DNA of 64,000 nucleotides from Cyprinodon diabolis (GCA_030533445.1 CM060076.1:7770001-7834000); one strand, 5' to 3'; counted from the first letter of the stretch, positions 13,535 to 25,923 are shown. The notes: generated by a model from the sequence alone, not told the origin. Numbers and translations are program-made.

Positions 13535-14253
13535 TACCCTATTTACACTACCGTTGAAAAACCGTGCGAGGCCGGTCCGAGCTCAGTAAGTGAGATAACT
13601 TATCGTGTGTAAATGGAAAGCAAACTGAAGTGAGCCGAGCTAGACACAACCAAACCGAGATAACTGCAGACCAGTTCCAGAGGTGGGCTCGGCTCGGTTT
13701 TTCCCTGGCTCGGTTCTCTGATAACAAGAGCGCATGAGCAGAACGAGTCATCTCCGTCTGGCTGCACATCGCGATTCACACTCCATACCAGTAGTTGGCG
13801 GTAATGCCCCTCCGGAAACAGAAGAAGAACAACTTTTTCTTCAACTATAAACAACAATCAAAATCTTCTCCACACAACATTTTAAATAATGGCATTTTAA
13901 ATAATAACACCGAAGTACAGCAATAATAATCAAGCATAACTTTCTGAATGTGACGGGCGCCGCCATTTTGATTTGCTTGATTCCCTCCTTCTTCTGCGTC
14001 TTCTTCTTCTTGTGTTTTGTGGCGGTTGGCAAACAACTTTAGGTGCATTACCCCCACCAACTGCTTGATTTCCTCCTTCAATACTGGCAGTAATGCCGCA
14101 GATCATCACTAGGAGGCGAGGAGTCGAGGAACCGAGATAACGTGATGTGTAAACGGTCGTCAGAACCGAGCTCGGCCTGGTTAACTGATCCGAGCTCGGA
14201 CCGGTCTCGGCATGGATCGGTTTTTGTTTTTCAAGGGTACTGTAAATGGGGTA
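13535..14253. mobile_element. MITE with CATTTACA-type ends, copy 1
   Basis: The left end is TACCCTATTTACACTACC and the right end reversed is TACCCCATTTACAGTACCC, followed inside by TTGAAAAAC on both sides. A TTA trinucleotide flanks both ends (13532-13534 and 14254-14256), which fits a PIF/Harbinger-type 3-bp duplication. The subterminal parts carry repeated CCGAGCTCGG and GGTTCGG-like motifs. A second copy lies at 19353-20535. No transposase reading frame is visible, so this is a non-autonomous copy of about 719 bp. Confidence 0.65.
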
Positions 14254-14264
14254 TTAAGGTACAA

Positions 14265-14420
14265 GGCTAGCAGCAGGAAAACTTCTAATCTGAGGAAGCA
14301 TCTGGTTAAAAGCAAGATCTGTCACAAGGCTGAGGAATGCAACAGATCCACAACTAAAACTCAAGCACTTGGCAGAGTTAGCATGCAATAACGACTTGTC
14401 ACCTGCAGCCGGAAACATAA
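14265..14420 (+). pseudogene. Possible BED zinc-finger fragment of a hAT transposase
   Basis: In one plus frame the translation SRKTSNLRKHLVKSKICHKAE resembles the second half of a BED zinc finger (a T-S-N-L-x-x-H-L motif followed by a further histidine). It has no extended frame and no first half, so it is at most a short relic. Confidence 0.3.
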
Positions 14421-17169
14421 GGAAACAGGATCATCTTTCTCAGCTTCAGGAAAATAATCTAAGTGTTCAGGATGATGTTTGCATGGTACAGTACCAAAAT
14501 CTGTTCCTATTACCTGGTACAGGAGATCAGTAGCGCATCAGTAGGTTCTCAAGTGCTCTTCTGACATATGGAACTCTAAATCTCATTAAATAAACTCAGG
14601 CACTTTAATTACTGATTTTGAATTGGAATCACAATTTATTCCAAGTATTCCAGTATTCCAAGTCCAGTCCAGGAGAGTTACCATCCTGGTTATTTATTAT
14701 TTGTTTTTCTCAGGGCCGTCTCGGATGGTCTCTCTTCCTTTGTTTTTAACACAATGCATGGGCAGTGCTTTCCTCTCGCTAGGGATCCATCTACTGTCTG
14801 ATTGGACAGTATTTAGATGGGCATGATTTGGTTGGAAAAGCAGTGATGCCTCACAGTTCTGTGAAACTTAACACTATAGTAGAGCAATTCAACTCTGCTG
14901 GCACAAGAGGTCAAACATGCAACCGACTTTCAGCACTTCCTTTAAATAATCATAAGAGGAAGTCCCACCCCTGTAACACGGCCACCACTCGCCCCCCAGG
15001 GCTTGCTATCTTTCCAAATAGCTGCTAAGAACACCATGAGCTATTATTTCTGTCTGCTGCTCTGCTTTCATCTCTGTCTGCCCTTTCTCATTGTGCCACC
15101 CTCCCAAGCTCAGGCTCAACAGATCTTCAGGGAGGTGTGTTAAGGCGGGTTTATGGTTGATGCTCCAAATTATGTCATTTCAGCTTGTGGTTCCAACAAA
15201 TGTTGAAGCGAGAAAGTATGTCTCAAAATACAATCTGGACATTCTGTTCTTGAGGATTATGATCCTACTTAAATACTCTGTTCTTGTTCGGAGCAGTAGA
15301 TGCCCCCCTACATACCCTGCCTCTCACCAGCGACTGCTGGATACCCTGCAAAGACATGCAGGCTAAGAAAAATAAGGCATGAGAAGAATCTTTCATTACT
15401 TGCTCAGACCTAAAATATGCATTTTTATCCGAGGAGGTATGTAATGGGATTTTCTTGTATTGACCCATCTGTCTAAGTCTCGCAAAAATATACAACTTAA
15501 CTTCATGCCGAATTTACCGTTGAGCCCACTTTAGTGATTCTTACATATGGTGAGCTAAGATTTATTTGAAAACCTGCATTTCCTTTCTGACAAGCCTGGA
15601 GGTCAGGCTTTTTTGGAGTGCATTGGGGGATTTTCAATGCATAGCATAATTTCTAGCAAAAAAAAAAAAGTTGTGGACAGCATAAGATACAGTTTGAAAG
15701 GCAAACACAAAAATACACATTTTTTGAAAACTGGCTGAACAAAAAGCAGCTGCATGGATTGCTATTCAACACTGTTTGGAATCTCTGAGCTAATGGGGTT
15801 CAGGCCAAATCATCTGGATTCCAACCATTCTGATATGTGACAAGTTAGCAACAAGAAAATGATGGGTAGAAATGCCAAACGAATTGTGTGTACAGCACAT
15901 ATTCAGGGAATTTTAAAGGAGAAAGTGGTTGATTTAAGAGCTGTGAAGAAGCAGCGGCCAAGATCTGAGTCATCTCCTCTAAATATCTAACAGAAAAAGA
16001 TTGCTCTTTTTGAGTGGGAAATTAGGTTCTACCACGAGGAAAGAAGTTCAAGCACTGATATCAGGGTCACCATTTTATATGAAGCGGGGCACAGGATAGA
16101 TGGATGAGAGCTATGCAGTAATCAGAGAACTGCTCTATACTGGGGGTCGTGAAGTAAGAGCAGAGTCGTAAAGAGTCAACTTTTTAATCTATTGTTTTAT
16201 CCGCGTTCCAATCAGTAAAGAGATTTGTCTGTAAGATCAAGACTATATCAACTGTTATTATGAAGATTTCCATCTTTGCTTGTTCCAGGTGTAATTAAAA
16301 TTACCAAATAAGCTCAGACATAGGGGCAGGAGGCTTATACGACAACTAATATCTGTTAGGAAGGTGGTATGAGGGGAGACTCCGACCATTATTGTAAAAC
16401 GCCTTAGAATAGAAAGAGACAAGTCTTATTATGATCTCTAGAGATAACTATCTCAACTACTGTAAAAAAAAAAAAACAAGAAAAAAAAACATTTAATGTA
16501 GTTGAAAATGATATTATTGAGGCTCATTTAACAAGAGCAGGAGCTGTGATCCTGCTGGAAATGAAAGTAAAGCTTCTGCTTTTCCACATCAGATGAAGTC
16601 AGCTGAGGATGCTCTGGTATCTGTTTAAAATGCTGCACATTTGCAGGTTCATTTGAAGACTTCCCAACTGCAAAGAAACAACAGTGAACCTGGATCTCAC
16701 CGGACAAAGTATGTATCTCTCAAGGCAAAGAAAGAGTGTTTCTGCAGAGTAATGTCTGGATCCGGTATTTTCAATAAGCAAATTGACTTCATAAGAGAGG
16801 CCTTTCTTAGGTTGTTTTCTCGCCTGATAGTCAGGTAGACCCGGATTGACTGGGGTGCAAAATTACAACATTACATCTATTTTCATTTGATGCTTTTTAA
16901 CAAGGTTAACCAGTCACTTTGTCAAACCAAAACAAACCTTTTGACCCACCTGTTAACCCCTTGCCTGCGGTGGCGTTGCACCAAGAACCACTAGAAAGAT
17001 GGTTGGTCAACAACACAAAACTACTTCCTTGTCGGCGAAAAGGAAAACATCATGGAATGACAACAGATTTCAGCAGTGTTATTACTATAGTGTAGTTTGG
17101 CAAGTTTGCCAGATAAGTTTATTTGAACAATAGGCTCAGCATGAATGAAAAACAAGGCATACAATGTTT
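14421..17169. other. Unassigned non-coding stretch
   Basis: Several chance ORFs of 60-91 codons but no domain, repeat border or RNA gene that I can support. Short A runs occur at 15658-15670 and 16464-16488. Confidence 0.45.
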
Positions 17170-17177
17170 TTTTTATA

Positions 17178-18144
17178 CAGGGTTCCTACAGCATAAGGCA
17201 AGTTAAATTCAAGACTTCTTAAGACTTTTTAATGGCACTTGAAATAAAATTTAAGACCAAATTCACAAGAAACACAAGAAAAACCTGCTTGCGACAACTT
17301 AACCCAAAGGATAAGTTATTAAATAGTTATTATAACACAAACCACTGCACTAATGTTTCAAATTTTGAAAAGCTTCCCATACAGGAAGAAAGCTAAAAAC
17401 ACACAAATGACAGATATATTTTAACAATTATTTAACTGAATTCACAAACTTCACTGTTTTAGCAGGGAACAAAACAAATAATTTAAAATTTTAAAGCCAC
17501 AACATAACCAGTGCTAAGTCTTTTTTGCAGCTATTTTTCTTCGTATCGTTTTCTTAGTATGTTTGATTTGGTGATAATTGGAGGCGTTGCAGAGACAAGG
17601 GTGGAACAAAACTGAGAAATACCGGCTGATTCTCGGTAACCTGATTTTGACGCTTTGTGTTTCGTGCTTCGCACGTGCGACTCCACTGCCTTAATTCCCA
17701 TCGTTCCGAGCTTGAATGACTTCTTTCACAAAATAGACTGAGCCTCATGTATGTTCGCTGGTACTTGTTTTAGCCATGGAGAAAACTCTTGGCTGGATAA
17801 CCAATTTTCGTTACATTTACTCTTGCTCATATTTTCCAGACAAAAAGTTAATGGTGCATCTCCCAAATGTCCCGGCCACAACAACGCTTTTATTGGTTCC
17901 GCTATCGGGACGGAACCAATAATGGCGAGCTGTTATTGGTTTTAAAATAAAAAAAGGTCAATTTTTTATGTTTTATTTAGATTACAAAAATAAATCATCA
18001 TAAAAATAATCCTATTTATAATGTTTTAAAAATTAAGACCTAGGAAAGACTAATTTAAGACATTTTAATACCAATTAAGGCCTTAGTTTTATTTTGAAGA
18101 ATTCAATGCCTTTTAAGACTTTTTAAGGACCCGCGGGAACCCTG
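17178..18144. mobile_element. CAGGG-ended DNA transposon, copy 1
   Basis: It begins CAGGGTTCCTACAGCATAAG and ends with the reverse complement of CAGGGTTCCCGCGGGTCC. Both ends carry reiterated AAGACTTTTTAA / TTAAAAAGTCTT subterminal motifs. TTATA flanks both ends (5 bp). The second copy at 50243-51202 has an exact 6-bp duplication. The CAGGG ends and 5-6-bp target duplication fit a hAT-related non-autonomous family. The interior is similar between copies throughout, and I cannot read a transposase in it. Confidence 0.75.
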
Positions 18145-19352
18145 TTATACTCAAAGCGGATGAGACAGCTCTAAATGAGGCGGCGATGTGTGCGGAACAG
18201 CACACTCAACTTAACTGCACTGATGTCAAGAATGCTGGGACATCCAGTAAGGTATTTTTCTTGATTTGTGTAATTACACAATTACATCAAAATTACAGCT
18301 TTGGAGCAGTCTGCAGTGCACTTGGCATTCACATTTCTATTTGCACCGTGCCAGTTTCACTGAAGCGGATCAGAATTTGCTTTTTTGGTCTGCATCAGGG
18401 TTCGATTGCGCACTTTTCTCATATTGGCGGAGGTTAATCAATATAAAACAGAATATGTTCCAGTGAATAAATATTCTGCGATACCTTTTTTTTTTCCTGT
18501 TCAGAGGTTGGCAAAGAAATTGATCATTTTAAAAGCTCAACTGACCCACCACCAACTGAAACGTGCTCAACAATGCACAGCAATAGATTATTTTAAAAAG
18601 CCAATTTTTCATCAGGAACTCTAACTGATTTTGTTCAGGAGCCCCGTGGAGAGCATCCACTCCAGATGCATTACTGTGTGGAATGAAAACTGCACAGTCC
18701 CTGAGCACAAACACTGAAACATCATCTGACTTGGACTTCTCCACATCTGTCACACAACCAGAGCAGTGCATGCAGGGAAAACTTTCACAGACATCACAGT
18801 ATCTGAATCACTCCCAGGAAAATGATGAAGGATCCAACAGCCAAAGGATGAGAAACAGTTTTAAATCACCAAGCTGTTGCTTTAATGAGTCCTGCCTGTA
18901 AAATGAAACACTCCAATCCGCTTTACTCCACAGCATAGAAACATAACAGATGCAAAGGAAAAAAAAAATAAAAAAGCATGCTTCAATATTTAATGAAGGC
19001 AGTCTGGATACAATCCCTTTCAAGGAGGATTTTTAAAATAAATGTTTATTCAAACTTTTCTTTATTTTTCTTTAAGGAAAGATGCAGGAACAAAACAGCA
19101 TAATTTGTATAGAAAATCCAAAACTGCAACAAGGCTTACCCTGAAAATAAAGTTGAGAAAATGTGTAGAAATAGATAAATTACATAAAAAAACACCCAGA
19201 AAGAGAAGAAAATAGCAGCATAGCTTGGGAAGCAACATCTAAACAAGACATCCAAACATTTTCTAAAGCACGGTGGTGGAGGGTTGACAATAAGGGCTTG
19301 TTTTACTGCTAGAGGATCTAGATCTCCTGCAGAAATGAAACCAGTTTACTAT
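18145..19352. other. Unassigned non-coding stretch
   Basis: Plus frames at 18385-18624 and 18683-18901 give short peptides (one with LTHHQLKRAQQCTAIDYF) that faintly recall transposase debris. The resemblance is too weak to classify and no terminal repeats are visible. Confidence 0.4.
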
Positions 19353-20535
19353 AACCCCATTTACAGTAGCCTTTGAAACCGTGCCGAGAACGGTCCGAGC
19401 ACGGTAACCGAGATAACTGTTGAATGTTAAAAAAAAGAAAAAAAAAAAGAAAAGTGAACTGAACTGTGCCAGACACAACCGAACCGCACTAACGCTAGTA
19501 CTAGCTCAACAGTAGGGCTCATCACGGTTCGGTTGTGGCTCGCTTCTCTGATAACAAAGAGCGCATGAGCAGACCGCATCATTCCCTATATACAGTCAGC
19601 TGACTGATTTTACAGGTTTTCCTGCATGTCTGGCTTTGCAATTCACAGATCTCTTCACCTGTTCACAACACAAACGTCTTCTCAGCCTATTAATAATAGC
19701 TGGCATCAAAAGAGTATGGTGCGACCCGGGGTGATGCTGAGAGCGAGGATGTCATTGAAATTTGGGTGGAGGATGCTATCCAGGTAGCCTCGTGAGACCA
19801 TGTTGATCCTGCGAGCTTTCAAGGTTTCACTCGCAGATCAGTCTGGAGACTCTCCGTTAAAGAAAATTTGGAGCCGTTCACCAAACGAACGTCCAATCAG
19901 CGTTGGCTTTGAGGCGGGTTGAGGTGTGACGCAAAGAGAAGCGCGACAGTTCAGTCTAAAGAACATGGCGGCTTCAGCCGATGAAACTAGCGTTAGCGTG
20001 GCTATCGAGCAAGTTTTATCGGAATTACAGAGTATTTCTTCACTGAAAGAAGAGCAAAACACTGCTCTGGAGGCTTTTCTCAGAGGAAAAGATGTTTTTG
20101 CTCTTCTCCCGACTGGTTTCAGCAAGAGTAGCCTGGCTTGTGGTTGTGTTTTCGTCGTCGTTCTGTTAGTACGTCATATTCTTCGTTGATCTGATTGGTT
20201 TATTTGGCCGTCTATCACCAACATAGGCCAATCAGCTAACCAGTATTTTCGCCCCTTCCCAAAATTACTTCAATGGAAGGTTTCCAGATGGATATGCGGA
20301 GCAAATCCATCTGGCGGAGTCAGGTTACTATCCAGGCACATACGTTTCTGAATTTAATGGGCTACACCATTTTTATATGCGTATTTCCCACTGTAGTATT
20401 GTGACTGCCGATAGAAGGCGAGGAACTGTGCTAGCGTGTAAATGCTCGCTGGAACCAAGCTCAGCACGGTTAACTGATCCAAGCTCAGTCCCAACTCAGC
20501 ACAGATCGGTTTCAGAGGGCTAGTGTAAATGAGGC
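19353..20535. mobile_element. MITE with CATTTACA-type ends, copy 2, interrupted
   Basis: The left end ACCCCATTTACAGTAGCC and the right end (reversed GCCTCATTTACACTAGCC) belong to the same family as 13535-14253, with the same subterminal GAGCACGG, GGTTAACTGATCC and AGATCGGTTT motifs. The copy is split by a second insertion at 19785-20328. I could not identify a clean target duplication for this outer copy, so its ends are good to a few bases. Confidence 0.6.
19785..20328 (+). mobile_element. Nested element carrying a RecQ-like helicase fragment
   Basis: The insert starts TAGCCTCGTGAG and ends GGTTA, with CTATCCAGG (8-9 bp) duplicated at 19776-19784 and 20328-20336. Inside, a plus-strand frame from the ATG at 19965 resembles the N-terminus of RecQ-family helicases: a stretch SSLKEEQNTALEAFLRGKD followed by ALLPTGFSKSS, which is a Walker A motif with serine where the usual glycine precedes K-S. 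The frame ends shortly after, so only a first-exon-like fragment survives. I cannot place the transposon superfamily from these ends. Confidence 0.55.
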
Positions 20536-20628
20536 ACAAGTATACCCTCAAGTTGAATGTGAGGCTGCCGTCTGACAGAAAAGATCAGAAACACAGTAAG
20601 TCTATAACAGATTGATAGAAAAAATAAA

Positions 20629-20945
20629 TAGAGTAGCAGACATTCAAAGTGGCCCTTCCCAGTCAAACCTCAGCCGAATGGCAGCCCACTCCCCTGCAAC
20701 TCCCGGCAAAATCCCCTCTAACTTCCAGCCACTGGCCTTCTCCTTGGCATGCATTTTTCCCTCTGGCTCCACCCTTTCACTGAATTACAGGGTCTGACCA
20801 GGAGATTAAGCTTCTCCTTTGAGCTTAATGATCACAAATCATGACAGAAAGAATATTTTAGTACAAAGGTTGATGTTTGAAAAGGAATTGTAGGGGGATC
20901 AGCCAAGGAAAGTGGGAACATTGTGAATGGCTATTACTGTAACAA
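20629..20945 (+). repeat. Left arm of a long spaced inverted repeat
   Basis: The sequence around 20780-20945 (CACTGAATTACAGGGTCTG, AATATTTTAGTACAAA, GGAATTGTAGGGGGATCAGC) recurs in reverse complement at 22075-22330. Shared outer motifs such as AACTTCCAGCCACTGG lengthen the match to roughly 250-300 bp, with differences scattered through it. It is either two old copies of one repeat in opposite orientation or the long termini of one decayed element. Confidence 0.6.
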
Positions 20946-22074
20946 TGGAAATGACTTTTTCAAAAAAAAAGGAAATGTAACAAAAACTAAAAGATTTAGG
21001 TGAGGATAAAAATGAATAGATGGATCAACAAGCTTCCAAATTATTTGGCAAAACTATCTTACCCAATAAGTTTGTTTTTGCAATGGATGTACTGTTATGT
21101 TATGTTCTATTATTATTGCTTCATTTCTGTTATGTCCGCTTTTATTTTTAATGCAGTTTTGTTTTGAAAAAACTTCATCCTGCAACATGATGCACTGAAG
21201 ACAAAGTGGAGACACTTACTTGTTTTTAGCATGCTTCTAGTGCAGGCTTTTTGTTTATAATAGCTAGTCAATCAGCCGGTTTGCCTTGTTTGATACACTA
21301 AGTGCTGCCCTTCGTGGAGCATTAAGAGAAGCTGACGGTAAAACATCAAAGGTCTCTCTCTGCACAGCACATTTAAGATGAAACTCACAAAAACCTGATT
21401 CTTTTGGCCCTGATATGAGCCGAAAGCTCTTAGTTTTCCACTTGTAGGAAAATCCTCAAACTTAAATCACAGTTAACTACTCCCAGCTATGCCTCTAAAT
21501 CTACAGCACTCAGCTTGTTCAAAGCTTAGCAGGAGCCCTTACCCCTGGCTGCAAACTTGGGGTATCTAGGCTTCTTCCTCCATCTATTTCATGATATCCT
21601 TCTGACAAACGGTTCTGCAAAGTGTTAACGGTCTGCAGAGTTCTGGGCTACCAAGCCAAGCTCCTGAGATGAGTAAAGCTTGAGTATCTCTGTTGGCCAT
21701 GACTGCACAAACTCCTCTGCGGCTGGAGTTAATCCTAAACACTGCTGCACTTGTTTGAGTCTAGGAAGGGACAGCTTTGACTGCTGCCAGAGGATTTAGG
21801 AGAGTTTGAGTTTTAGACTATATTAATGCTTTATGCTTGATTTCGACATAACTATTTTGCACATGAAGGCTACTTATTTCATTGTTTTAAAGTCAATTTT
21901 ACATTTATAATGAAAGATTTTTTTTAATACTGTTTGTTTAAAGCTTATTTCAAATTGCAGACTTGTAGAATAAAACTGGTTTAAGACAACCTTGTTCCCA
22001 TAAAAAATCCCAACACTGAATTTTTTTAGAGTTTACCAGCAATACTGTAATGTATATGGAGAGTTAAATGTATT
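20946..22074. other. Spacer between inverted-repeat arms
   Basis: About 1.1 kb of A+T-rich sequence with no recognisable reading frame, terminal motif or RNA gene. Confidence 0.4.
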
Positions 22075-22335
22075 ATATATAGTAGTAGCCATTCAAAATT
22101 TCCCCATTTTCCTTGGCTGGTCCCCCTACAATTCCTTTTTAAACATCAATATTTGTACTAAAATATTCTTCATGTCATGTTTTTTGGACATTAAGAGCTA
22201 AAAAGAATCATGATTTCCTGGCCAGACCCTGTAATTCAGTGAAAGGGTGGAGTCAGAGTAAAGAAATAAGCACTCCCAAGAGGAGGGGGTTACTCCAGTG
22301 GCTGGAAGTTGACTGCAATCTGCTACTGTACTTAA
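22075..22335 (-). repeat. Right arm of the spaced inverted repeat
   Basis: Reverse complement of the arm at 20629-20945: CTTGGCTGGTCCCCCTACAATTCC, ACTAAAATATTCTT and CAGACCCTGTAATTCAGTG are the clearest blocks in order, with several small substitutions and indels. Confidence 0.6.
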
Positions 22336-24252
22336 ATGAAGCTTGCTACAAAGTGTAAACAGTTCCTAGGAACTAATTTTAGAAACATCATTAGAACAAA
22401 GCATCAGCTTCACAACTTAAAAAGCTACCCGGGGTCTATGGGCTGCTCATTAAAAACAATTCTCTTATTTTAAAAGTCTACATAAAACTAGAATCATCCA
22501 TAATTATAAAAAACAGTTCTGAAAACTTAGAAATCACTAATTACTTTTCCAATTTTTATAATAATGTGTACCTAACTGTGATAAATACCCCAAAACAAAC
22601 AAAAAAGTGTTTAATTACTTAACCATAAACTCTACAACAGAGCAGCAGAATGTTTGAAACCTTAGAGACTAATTATAGACCAAGGCTGAATTTACCTGCA
22701 GGTTTTTATTGCATAAAGTTATAATGATTTCTGGTTTTAAGGGAAACAAATGATCATATCAGTAAAAACGAAACCCTGCTAATAAAAGCTCTTAAGTCTG
22801 TCCAGTGGAATTAGTGTAATTTCTCTAGCAGTTCAGTAAGCAGAGTTTTAGATTAAAGATGTGCGTCTTTGCTTGGTTGCAAGGAGTGGCTGATTTTCAG
22901 CTTGGCTGATCTTAATAATTGGTTTAGGTTCATGACTTCATTAACTGTTTAATCCCACTAATAAAAGCACAATATAATTCAATCTGTATTCCTTTGTATT
23001 AGACAATGTTATGAAGCTTCAGTTTGATGTAAACAACAGATATGAAACAATTTTAAGCTCTGTTCATTATGTTTATCGATTCATGAATAATAAGTAAACC
23101 ATTTTTAAAATTATTGTTTGTAATTTTTTTTTGAGGAAACAGACATGCCAAATTAAACGTATTTTAGTAATAAAAGATGTTTAGCCGATAAATTGCCCAT
23201 CTTTTATTAAAAAAAAAAAAAAAAAAAAGTGTGTGACTCTCCAGATGTGATTTTAGCTCCAAAAACGCATTCCTGACTTTTCTGCTGGAAGTTTGGCAAA
23301 CCGAGAAACACAATAAACATTATTTACATAAAAACAAAAAAATTCCCACCAACTCATATGATTTACATGTTTATATAAGAGCAGAAGGGGATATCTGCAT
23401 TTTGAAGGAAATTAGCAATAGTGAGGATGGAGCCTGCATAGAATTTGCCTAAGTGCATTTTATAATAATGAAACTTCTTTTATTGTGTAGATTGTACCAG
23501 TTTCCATGGTGGGTTATGAGGCTCTTCCCCAGGATGTCAACATGTCAGAGAGCAGCACTGGATCAAAAATTAAGTTACATATAAGGTTCAATACAAAACA
23601 GTTTTCTTTTGTTTACTGCGATTAGAAGTCAACCAAAGAGTAACACTTCAGTAATGCTGTATACCACACCTGGTTAATGATGCAGAAGTTAGCTACCGAT
23701 TTAAATGTCCAAATCACTGCTAAACCAGAGAATCATTTCAGGTTTTTTTTAAAAACATTTTGGACTAATTTCAATCAACGGTTTAGAATTATGATCCTAA
23801 AATCACAGTGATACAGGAGGTCTTTATTCTTTTAGCAAAAACACTTTAGAATCTTTATCTACCTGTCCGCTAATGCTGTCCCTGGAAAAGTCCTTGAGTT
23901 TACCCTTTTATGAATGAGGGGGAAATGTTATGTCTAGACTGCTATTAACAGTACAAAGATCATGTGAGCATGCTACACGCAGAAACTTTACGGTAGCTGG
24001 TTGCACTGCTGTTAATATAAAGATAAGGAAGAGAGCGCAACACTTTAAAGAGAAGGGTTCATTGTCACAACCGGTCGCAGCTGATGGGGAGCTCCCATGT
24101 TTTATGAGTATGTTTATTGATTCATTTTATTTACATTGGGCTGATCATTGTGAAAAAAATTTCCCAGGTTAAAAACTAAACTAAATAAATATAGATACTT
24201 ACGTTTTTTTTTTTTTTTATAGTAGGACCCTTATACAGGGTTATTGCACAGG
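22336..24252. other. Unassigned non-coding stretch
   Basis: A+T-rich, with a 20-base A run at 23209-23228. No coding or mobile-element border recognised. Confidence 0.45.
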
Positions 24253-24500
24253 GTGTTTACTAGGGGTGTAAATAATAATCGTTTTGTATCGATGCATCGA
24301 TCCAACAGCCGACGATCTGATGCATCGATACGTCCACAAGAGAATTGATTGTTTTTTTTTTCCCTCCGGTCTATTTTTATCCATTTGCTCCTGGGCGTAA
24401 TTCTCCCTCCCGTGCTGCGGTGGCGCCCTCCTACCTCGCTTCCTGGTTATACTCTTACAGCAGTGTGTTGCAGTGAGCTTGACTCAGACATTTTTATATT

Positions 24501-25361
24501 ATTCAATTCAATTCAGTTTATTTATATAGCGCCAAATTCACAACACATGTCATCTCAAGGCACTTTACAGTTCAACCAGATCATACAGTCAAATTGATAC
24601 AAAGTTTTCTATCTAAGGAAAACCAGTTGATTGCATTGACTCATTGACTCAAATACAATCCCTCACACTAAGCATGCTTGTAGCGACAGTGGAGAGGAAA
24701 AACTCCCTTTTAACAGAAAGAAACCTCCAGCAGAACCAGGCTCAGTGTGAGCGGCCATCTGCCAAGGCCGACTGGGGTTCAAGGAGACAGAAGCAGAGAT
24801 ACAAAAAGCAGCTGTAAAGGCGGCCCCGTCCAGGAAACACACAGCCAGGCAGACGAGCTCCAAGGCAGCTCCCATGCCAGAGGATGAAGAGAGCACATCC
24901 ACCCAGCCACGGCCAGAGAAACAGGACCACACTGGAAGACAGGCCGATCTCCAACATCTACAAACAAGGGTGTTGATGGAAGCAGCACAGCTGATGTTTC
25001 TTTCCTGGATGACGTCACAGCCAAACAGGAACAGACGAGGCAAAGCTACTCTGAGGAAAAGCAGAGAGAGCAGAAGGTTAGAGATTGAACAAACAGATTC
25101 TGCAGAATAGGAGAACAGAGAGAGAATGAAGCAGAATGATGAAATGGGGGTCCCTATGTCCTCCAAAAGTCTAAGCCTATAGCAGCATAACTATAGAGAG
25201 AGAGCTCAGGATAACCTGAGCCACCCTAACTATAAGCTTTATCAAAAAGGAAAGTTTTAAGCCTAGTCTTAAAAGTAGACAGAGTGTCTGCCTCACGGAC
25301 TAAAACTGGTAGTTGGTTCCACAGGAGAGGAGCCTGATAACTAAAAGATCTGCCTCCCATT
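24501..25361 (-). mobile_element. L2/CR1-clade LINE, 3' part
   Basis: Reading minus strand, 25361 to about 25195 encodes the end of a LINE reverse-transcriptase polyprotein (GGRSFSYQAPLLWNQLP, then TLSTFKTRLKTFLF and a stop). A 3' untranslated region follows to about 24501, ending in reiterated GAATT/ATTCA units and the AGCGCCAAATTCAC motif common at the 3' end of this fish LINE group. The upstream coding portion lies beyond the ERV at 35108-35745. Open frames at 24663-25166 fall in this untranslated region and are not genes. Confidence 0.75.
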
Positions 25362-25923
25362 TGTTAGGTTTAAACACCAAACACCTTATTCAGCAACCTG
25401 CACAAAGAAAGACACAGAGAATTGAGTATAATTTACTTGCAAGGAGAGGGGATCAGAGACTGCATTCAGTTACAATCTCCAACCCACTCTGAAGCAGTCT
25501 CTGCTCTCCAAGCTTTTTATTTGGAACGCCCTGGTTACAATGTGGTTTCAACCTCTAAGGGGAAGGGGGTCAACAGAAGCCAGTTTAAACCAGAAGTTTC
25601 GAACAATCATCATAAGATAAGGAAATCTTCTCTCCACATCCGATGTGCAACTCTGCGGTGTGTGCAACTCTGCGCAGCTCTCCTTGTTTCACAACATTAA
25701 CCCAGATTTGACCCCAGCAACTTCCTTGCACAAACTTACAATGAGTAAAGTTCAACAGCTTTACTCCAGTTGTGTTACATCAACATCCTCCTGCACAAAC
25801 TGACAGCAAAACATTAGTAATCATAGCAAGCAAAGTTCACTCTTTGTAATATAAGTAAGATAGAGATAACAAATGTGTATAATATGATTAAAGTAGAATA
25901 ACTTATGTACAATTAATCCAACA
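25362..25923 (-). repeat. ERV 3' LTR
   Basis: Identical by eye to the 5' LTR. It directly follows the polypurine tract on the coding strand and ends at the CATT duplication. AATAAA is at 25516-25521, followed about 15-30 bases on by G/T-containing sequence, suitable for poly(A) addition. The 92-codon plus-strand frame in each LTR is antisense and not considered a gene. Confidence 0.95.

Noticed and set aside
24663..25166. 167-codon minus-strand frame and overlapping frames
   Set aside because: They lie in the 3' untranslated part of the LINE, with no domain and several overlapping alternatives.
25422..25700. 92-codon frame in each LTR (also 34606-34884)
   Set aside because: Antisense to the provirus and identical only because the LTRs are identical. 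No known LTR-encoded protein resembles it.
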